Shown here one piece after another: positions 57,971-64,000 of a stretch of DNA of 64,000 nucleotides (the first letter of the stretch is position 1; every line of letters starts with the position of its first letter). The position numbers were made by a program, and so were the translations under genes. The DNA is from Catenaria anguillulae PL171 (Eukaryota; Blastocladiomycota; Blastocladiomycetes; Blastocladiales; Catenariaceae): positions 1 to 64,000 of the forward strand of contig MCFL01000086.1 of the NCBI GenBank assembly GCA_002102555.1. The letters run 5' to 3'. The notes beneath the pieces were generated by a model that was not told the origin of the DNA, ran no database searches, and saw nothing but the letters and a program-made list of their open reading frames with translations.

Positions 57971-60003
57971 ATGCTTGCCACCAGTTCCCGAAGCCATCAT
58001 TCCCAAGGCGCCACGTCGGCCGCCGCCGCTGCCGCCAAAAAGCAATTCCTCGAGAAGAGTATCTCCCTCCGAAATCGGTATGCACTTTCCACGACGACGC
58101 ACCAAGGACGGTGAGAAACCGCTGATGGATTTTGCTTTGGTATCGCTTAGCGAAGCCGCACTCGCCTCTGATCTCGATTCATGGGTTCAAGTCCATGGCG
58201 CCGACATAGTGATAGATCTTGCAACATCCCGTGAACCCGCGCAGACGGTAGCTACGCCAGGCATCGTGAAGGGCAAACGACCCCGCCGAGCTGGGAAAAG
58301 TGTACCGTCGACCGTGATCCGATTTGGTAACTCGGGTATGTAAACATACATGAGCTGTTGTGATGAACCTCGACCCGTGTGCTGACATGGTGAGTTTGCG
58401 ACAGATGACACGTTCCCACAGGGCCACGCTCGGCTTAAGTCCCTTCTTCACACTCTTTATTCACTTCAGGAACAGCAACAATCTCAATGTGACAATGTCC
58501 CACTCCAGCCAACGCTCGCGGAGCAAATTCATCGCACGTTTACCCAGTTCGAGGAAAGTCTGCATTTAGCCCACAAGGCGCTCGTGGAAGAGTATGTAGC
58601 GCTGCTCACTCAGTACTCCGCAATACTCGGGCTCAAAAACCTTATCTTGTAGGTCGCAATCGCTTGCAGTCCAAGAAAAGCAACTGTCGCACGACATTGC
58701 TATGGTCGAGGACCGCTTGCGTGCGCTCGAAGTCGCGTCCACCGACGTGACCGTCGACTGTACCTTGCCATCGTCCTTTTCAGGTGTGACCGCCGCTTCG
58801 GCGGGCAAGTCTTCAAGCAAATCTCGGTTGGTGCCTGCTAACACACTGCCGCCCGAAGTGATGGAATTCGAGGTACATGTGGACCATCCCAATTTGGTGC
58901 CTTTTTGTTGTGTTTGCACTCGCCGTTCTGACTTTCATCACCTTGTCACTGTAACTCGTGTTGCGCAGACATTTGTCGCCAAACACGGACCCACGGGCGG
59001 CTGGGACCCGTACGCGCACGATGTTTTTCTGTCGACGCTCAAGCACACGTGCCCGTCGCTGCTCGCTGCCATCACATCGGCGACAGACGTGGACCTTGAT
59101 ATTGAAGCCAAAGTCATGGGCAGGCTCGTTTCCCGGTGTGCCGAATCGCTCGGCGTTCCCGAATCCGATGTGGAAGCACACTGCGAATGGTGGATCGAGT
59201 GGCTGCGGTTGCAGGTGAGGAAACGGAAAGCTATTGATCATTGGCGGCGGAAAAAACAGTTGCAGCAGCAGCCCCAGCCCGTGAATGACGCAGCCGTCCA
59301 AGTGGGGCTCAAGGTGGGCAAGCGCAGCAACAGCAGTGCTGGTGTGGATGAGGAAAAGATGACTGAGCAGATGCTCAAGGTTGCAGAGTGGCGGATAGAA
59401 AAGGAGCGCCAGAGGATCCGAGAAGAGCAGGCAGAGTTGGCAGGCAAAGGCGGATGCAGGAGGAGGAGAACGACAGGCGGATGAAGCGACAGGTTTGCCA
59501 CGATTTCGCATCGCCTCCAGCAGAATTCGATTTCCATACTGACCATGGTATCCCGAACAGGAGGAACTCAAGCAACTCGTTGAGGACTACAAGCGTCGGA
59601 AAGCTGCAGCAGAGGACCGTTCCCACACGCCTCTGTCACGCACGTCGACGCCTCGGCCAAGCATCTCGCCAACGTCGCTTGCGCGGATCCAAGCAAAGAA
59701 TCAAGCGCTCACGGACCGCCGTCGGGCGCTTGCGCTCGAAAAGCAGCAAAAGCTGACACAGACCAACACTAAGCGTGCGTGGAACGACCAGGATTCCGAT
59801 GTTGACGACGACGGCAATGTGTTTGCGATTCGCGATCCAACCGACTTTACGCACCGACATCAGCATGGCAGGCACGTGTGGCCGAGTCGACAATGGTCGC
59901 CAATGCAAAGGAGAAGGAGGCAAAGGATCGGTTCAGGGTGACGAGTGGAGCAAGGGCGTTACCCCGGCGGGCAGTGCCTGGATGGCGGGCAGGCGTTGTG
60001 TAG
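57971..60003 (+). CDS. CCDC112: CCDC112-like coiled-coil protein (centriolar-satellite / ciliary family)
   Basis: Exons: 57971–58335, 58405–58591, 58653–58872, 58969–59492, 59561–60003. Starts MLATSSRSHHSQGATSAA, KKQFLEKSISLRNR. The family core reads KHGPTGGWDPYAHDVFLSTL, then SLGVPESDVEAHCEWWIEWL, RLQVRKRKAIDHWRRKKQ, and a coiled coil (KVAEWRIEKERQRIREEQAE). Exon 5 gives EELKQLVEDYKRRKAAAEDR, then TSAWQARVAESTM and the typical end LPRRAVPGWRAGVV before the stop at 60003. The family is associated with centrosome/cilium function. Frame changes lie near 58110, 59445, 59800 and 59850. Confidence 0.78.
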
Positions 60004-61010
60004 ACAAAGCAAAGTCATGTCGGATTCAGATTGGCAAGTGCATTTTGATTGAGGATCCAACCAAGGAACCGATTTCCGGCCAAGAACATGCTTCCGAGCT
60101 TTCGGTGGTTATGTCGGGATGCTGTGCCAGTGCTGCCAATCATGGTGGCTTAACTTCACTCTACCAATGACGCACCAATAGCGCCTTTTGTTGAAGATGC
60201 TGTTTGCAATTGATGCAACTGCGGTTGACTGACCGTGCAGACAAGACACATGGTACGATAGAAATAGAATCCTCAGGTCAGGTGATGTTGACTGTGAGGG
60301 TCCGTTCCACTATGTTCCACTGGGGGCCATTCCCACTTGCCATGGCCATTTGCCAAGTCGACCAAGGCAATCAGATGTCTCAAGTGTTTTGAGCAGTTTA
60401 CCGAGCAGCGGCCGCGGGGATTGGGAATGGCTTCGATTTGTAAACATACTGGATATTCAAGACGGCAGTGGACGAGAAATGAATCGAGACTGGGCAAGGT
60501 CTTGGCGGAACAGACCATCCTAACGCAGCGGCACAATGATGTGACGAGATTTTGCCGCGCTCTGGCAAATGGAAGATTAGCTAGATGGCCATTGTACATG
60601 AGTACATGAGCAGTTTGCCCCCGGTTTGTGTGCAGCATCTCGAGCTCTGATTTGATTCTCTTGGAGTCTCGGGCGAAGAGGGTGAGACCAGAGGGGCTGT
60701 GCCGCCGATTCAGTTAGAAGCCAGGCAGAACGCACATGGAAGGAAGCCAAGCAAAATGGCATGGGCAATGTGTTCACGTTGGCAAGCAAAGTCGCCGAAT
60801 GTGGGGTTGGTCGGCCATGGGTTCGAAAGAGACGGGAACGCCACGCCACGTCTTGGCACTTCAGAAGCTCATCATCATCATCAGCTCATTCGAATTCACT
60901 CGTGCCCCATTGACATGGCCAGTGACCTTGACACAAATCACAACAAGACAAGACAAGACACTCGACACCCACTCACACTCACGGGAATCATCCACACTCA
61001 CACCCGCAGG
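60004..61010. other. PacC upstream region
   Basis: 1 kb without a gene, containing three candidate PacC boxes (next entry). Confidence 0.5.
60720..60857. promoter_or_regulatory. cluster of GCCARG (PacC-type) sites
   Basis: GCCAGG at 60720–60725 and GCCAAG at 60746–60751 on the plus strand, and CTTGGC (GCCAAG on the minus strand) at 60852–60857. They lie 150–290 bp upstream of the PacC start. GCCARG is the known PacC core, so autoregulation is plausible. Hexamers also occur by chance. Confidence 0.4.
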
Positions 61011-63717
61011 ATGCTCAGCTCGTCCGCCATCTCCGTGTCGGCTGCCAACGACCTCGACCGCATCTTGCTCGGCTCCTCGTCGACTTCCAGCATCAGCATC
61101 AGCACCGCTCGCCCGCCCCGCCCGCTTCCGCCCGTGCCCTCTCATCAGCAACCGCTCCAAGGTCCCGCCTCCGTAGCAGCAGCAGCAGCTCCAGCGGCAA
61201 CTTCCACAATGACCGACAATTCCAACGGCAACACCCCAGACGACGACAATGGGCCCTTTGCGTGCAAGTGGCGCGGGTGTTCGCTCGTTTTTGACGACCC
61301 CGAGGACCTGTTTGCACACTGCACCAACGACCACGTCGGCCGCAAGTCGCCGGGTCGCTGTGCCTGAAATGCGCGTGGCTCGTCCCGGACCCGGGCGCCA
61401 ACGGGCAGGTCATGGAGTGCGGCATTGAAAAGGCAAAGCGCGACCACATCACCTCCCACATCCGCGTCCACGTCCCGCTCAAACCGCACCAGTGTGCCCA
61501 GTGCAGCAAGCGCTTCAAGCGCCCGCAGGACCTCAAGAAGCACGAGCGCACACACACACATACAAACGGCGCCGATGTTGTCGGTGGCGCCGGCCCGGGC
61601 GACGGCGGTGAGGTCAACAACAATGAACATGTCCCGCACTTTGTGCATCCCTCGCCGCCGTCGCAGCAACATCAAGTCCCCGCGGTCACTGTCTCGCAGC
61701 CGCAACAGTTCCTTCAAGGGTCTCCCTTGGCCATGCCCACGCCCGTCCCGACGTCGGCCTATCTTGCCCCGCGACGCAATCAAATCTGCCGCTTTCGCAA
61801 TCGCCGCATTTCCTGCCACAACAGCCATTGCAGCAGCAGCAGCACATGCAACCATCGCCTGCTGCGCAGCACTTTCTCCATGTCGCCTCGCCAATGTCTC
61901 CAGCCACGCACGGGTTTTCACCTACCGCGCCGGCAGTCAATCTCATCCCGCCGCGCTCATCCTCGCACCAAGTTTCCCTTGCTGGCTCCACTCCCAGCTC
62001 TTCCTTGTCCATGTCCATGTCACCACTCGCCATGCCCAATGGAAACATGCCCACGCCTTCCCCACTCAACTTCAACATCAATGGCATTCCAAACGGGACA
62101 ACAAGCGGTGCCGCGCTTTCTCTTGGCCAGCAGCAGCAGCAGCAGCATCCGTACATTACGCCCAATTTCATGCCGTACGACAACGCGCAAACGCCGTCAC
62201 CCATCACCAAAGCAGCCAACTATCCCAACGCGATGCAAGCTGGCGGTGGATTGGCCATGAACAACTGGCCGGTCGCCAACCATCGCCAATGCCATATCCG
62301 CTCACACCCGATTCATCGTCGGGCGGCATGGGCAGCAGCAACAATGGGTACATGCAGCAGCCCCAGCAGCAGTTCCACTATTCCTTTGACCAGCAACCAC
62401 AACTGCAACAGCACAGCACCAAGGCATGTACACTTTTGGTGCGCCCTCCAACTACCGCAGTTCGCACACATGCCCCAGGCCGCCGACTTCCCCGCGCGAT
62501 CCTTGCCACTCAAGCGCGACGCGTACGACGACATGGACGAACTCGACCTGTTCCTTGACAATGTGAAAAAGGCCAAAATCACCCCCAGCTACAACGACGG
62601 GCTGGCCCAGTCGCTCGACTACCTTGCGCCGGGCCTCTTGTCGGGCAACTTGTTGCAAACCCCCATCTTGGCCACCATGCCAGCTTCGGACTCGACCACG
62701 GTATTGGGCTTTTTGGACCAGCTCGAGTCGGCCGTGTGCCAGCAAGACGCCGACATTGCGGCGTTCTTGGACCAGCTGGACGCGGGTGTGTTTGCGGCGG
62801 ATCCCATGCTGGCCGGTGCAAGCGAAATGCAGCCGATTCATCACGCGCCGCCGCTGCAGCAGCAGCAACAGCAGCCCATGTTTACGTCGTTTGCGCAGCA
62901 CTCGCAGTTGCCACCGCCAACGCAGGCTCAACAGCCCGTGCAGCAACCTGCGACGACGCGGTCCAGCTCGACTACCAGCTCGTCGTCGTCGAGCTGCTAC
63001 CCAGGCCACTATTCGACCACAACGGGCGCGTCGCTCGGCGCGGCCATTGGCTTGCCTGAAGCACATGTCATGTCTCCGTCGCCCTCATCGCCGTCGCCCA
63101 CGCCCGCGCCCGTCGACCGAGACCGTGCCAAGGCCGCCGGCGCAAAGAAACAAAAGGACAAGAATGTCCTGTTTGAGCTGCGGTCCACGTCGTCGGCCGA
63201 GCCGTCGACCAAGGATCTCAAAAAGAAAAAGTCAAAGGACAATGTGCTCAAGGCGGTGGTCGATCAAGTTGCGGCTGCCGCCTCCGCATCCTCATCGGCC
63301 AACGGTGCACGGAGCGGACCGCCCGTGTCCAAGCCCCTAGGACAATTTATGCGTGTCGCTCAAGATCTTGTGGGCGGCGGCTCGTCGTCTTCGTCCTCCT
63401 CTTCGACCCGCTCTGCTGCCGCGGCTGCACGGTCACCTACCAATCCCCCCGCCCTGCCTCCGCGCTCGCCGATTCCTGCGGCGTCGTCCGACATGGACGC
63501 CCTCGCTGGCGCCATGTCCAGCATGTCGATTCACACACCCGCGCCCGCGTCACATGCACTCGTCAATCCGGCCGTCCAGCGCGCCGTTTACCATATTCGC
63601 GCGATTCGCGCACTCAGGTGGCACTTGCACGACCAGATTGCCGCCGAAAAGCGACAACGTGAGGGGGCCGCCGCGGCCGGCACCGCCGGTACCGAAGCTC
63701 CTGTCAGCGTGTCGTGA
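61011..63717 (+). CDS. pacC: PacC/Rim101 pH-response transcription factor
   Basis: Three-C2H2-finger regulator of ambient-pH response. Starts at the ATG at 61011 ([20 protein letters not shown]) in an apparently intronless frame. Finger 1 is [20 protein letters not shown], then [11 protein letters not shown]; finger 2 is LCLKCAW...[12 protein letters not shown]; finger 3 is [20 protein letters not shown], then LKKHERTHT. [20 protein letters not shown] is diagnostic of the family. One G is missing near 61359 between fingers 1 and 2. Downstream is Gln/Pro/Ser-rich sequence with frame changes near 61810 and around 62280–62450. Then comes a conserved PacC-like block ([39 protein letters not shown]) and a Ser/Ala-rich tail ending EAPVSVS. 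I saw YPNAM and YPGHY but no canonical YPx(L/I) Rim20-binding motif. Linker Gln repeats are common. Confidence 0.93.
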
Positions 63718-64000
63718 GGGAGGGGAGGGCAGTTTGCGGGCATGGGAGGGGGGTGGCCCGGCTTGGCGTGTCCTAGTTTGTTTACGTTTCTGCAGTCTTG
63801 TTTTCGCGCATGCATCTTGTCTCTGTTTATCTCAATCTTGTTCCCACCTTGTCTTGTCTCGTCTTGTGCCTCAATCAATGTATGTATTTCCATCAAACAA
63901 AACAGAGTGAATGTCCATTTTTTTTGGACCCGAGTCGGTCAGCGCCTTTGGTTCCGTGCGTCCTTCGTGTCCGTCAACGTTCCGGACAAAAACTGCCGAT
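63718..64000. other. 3' flank of pacC
   Basis: G-rich then T-rich untranslated sequence. No further gene seen before the window ends. Confidence 0.5.

Overview
This is a gene-dense stretch of a fungal nuclear genome. Genes are split by short GT–AG introns (about 45–100 bp) and lie on both strands with short spacers. The lineage signals are mixed in an informative way. Fungal hallmarks are present: a PacC/Rim101 pH regulator, a GATA factor, a fungal-type P450 and a proteinase K-like subtilase. There are also cilium/centriole genes, CFAP57 (WDR65) and a CCDC112-like protein, plus a long array of ankyrin-like 'LDWW/LEWW' repeats. Together these point to a zoosporic (flagellated) fungus, Blastocladiomycota or Chytridiomycota. 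I favour Blastocladiomycota only weakly and cannot prove it from one window.

Layout. 1–963 (−): edge-truncated, possibly retroelement-derived ORF; 1092–1163: tRNA-Ala(UGC). 1856–3752 (−): secreted S8 peptidase. 4664–5206 (+): small helical protein. 6192–10348 (+): CFAP57. 10547–11350 (−): secreted Gly/Asn-rich protein. 12126–14169 (+): cytochrome P450. 14535–16258 (−): RanBP1 with a repeated-exon tail. 17105–20735 (+): tandem-finger GATA factor. 21039–23535 (+): F-box/LRR-like protein. 23709–25820 (−): multi-pass membrane protein. 26558–26755 (+): small ORF. 27342–29947 (+): coiled-coil protein resembling CCDC186. 30697–31598 (−): CENP-S/MHF1 histone fold with a long acidic extension. 33011–34396 (−): low-complexity, probably nuclear protein. 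35198–36107 (+): hAT transposase remnant. 37144–38500 (−): mitochondrial dihydroorotate dehydrogenase. 39145–40920 (+): BAR–SH3 protein with a Cys/His tail. 41006–42305 (−): PlsC acyltransferase. 42598–44664 (−): LURP-one/scramblase-like protein. 45476–46332 (+): GNAT-like protein. 46570–50282 (−): tail-anchored coiled coil. 50658–53230 (+): prolyl oligopeptidase family. 53982–54300 (−): small CaaX protein. 55236–57221 (+): ankyrin-like repeat protein. 57971–60003 (+): CCDC112-like. 61011–63717 (+): PacC/Rim101.

A property that shapes every annotation here: most long genes read correctly only if one base is restored at several places, usually in a short G or C run, and the shift is nearly always a missing base. 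Splice phases close exactly once these are allowed (I checked this for CFAP57, P450, RanBP1 and GATA). I therefore treat these genes as functional genes in an assembly with homopolymer deletions, not as pseudogenes. A few genes (GNAT-like, the ankyrin-like protein, the CaaX protein) read through with no correction.

The genes are housekeeping and regulatory genes rather than one operon-like system. The most interesting candidates are the 75-residue protein ending in a CaaX box (possible prenylated-peptide pheromone precursor), the metazoan-like spacing of the tandem GATA fingers with an inverted GATA-site pair in the gene's own promoter, the repeated-exon tail of RanBP1, and the long acidic extension on CENP-S.
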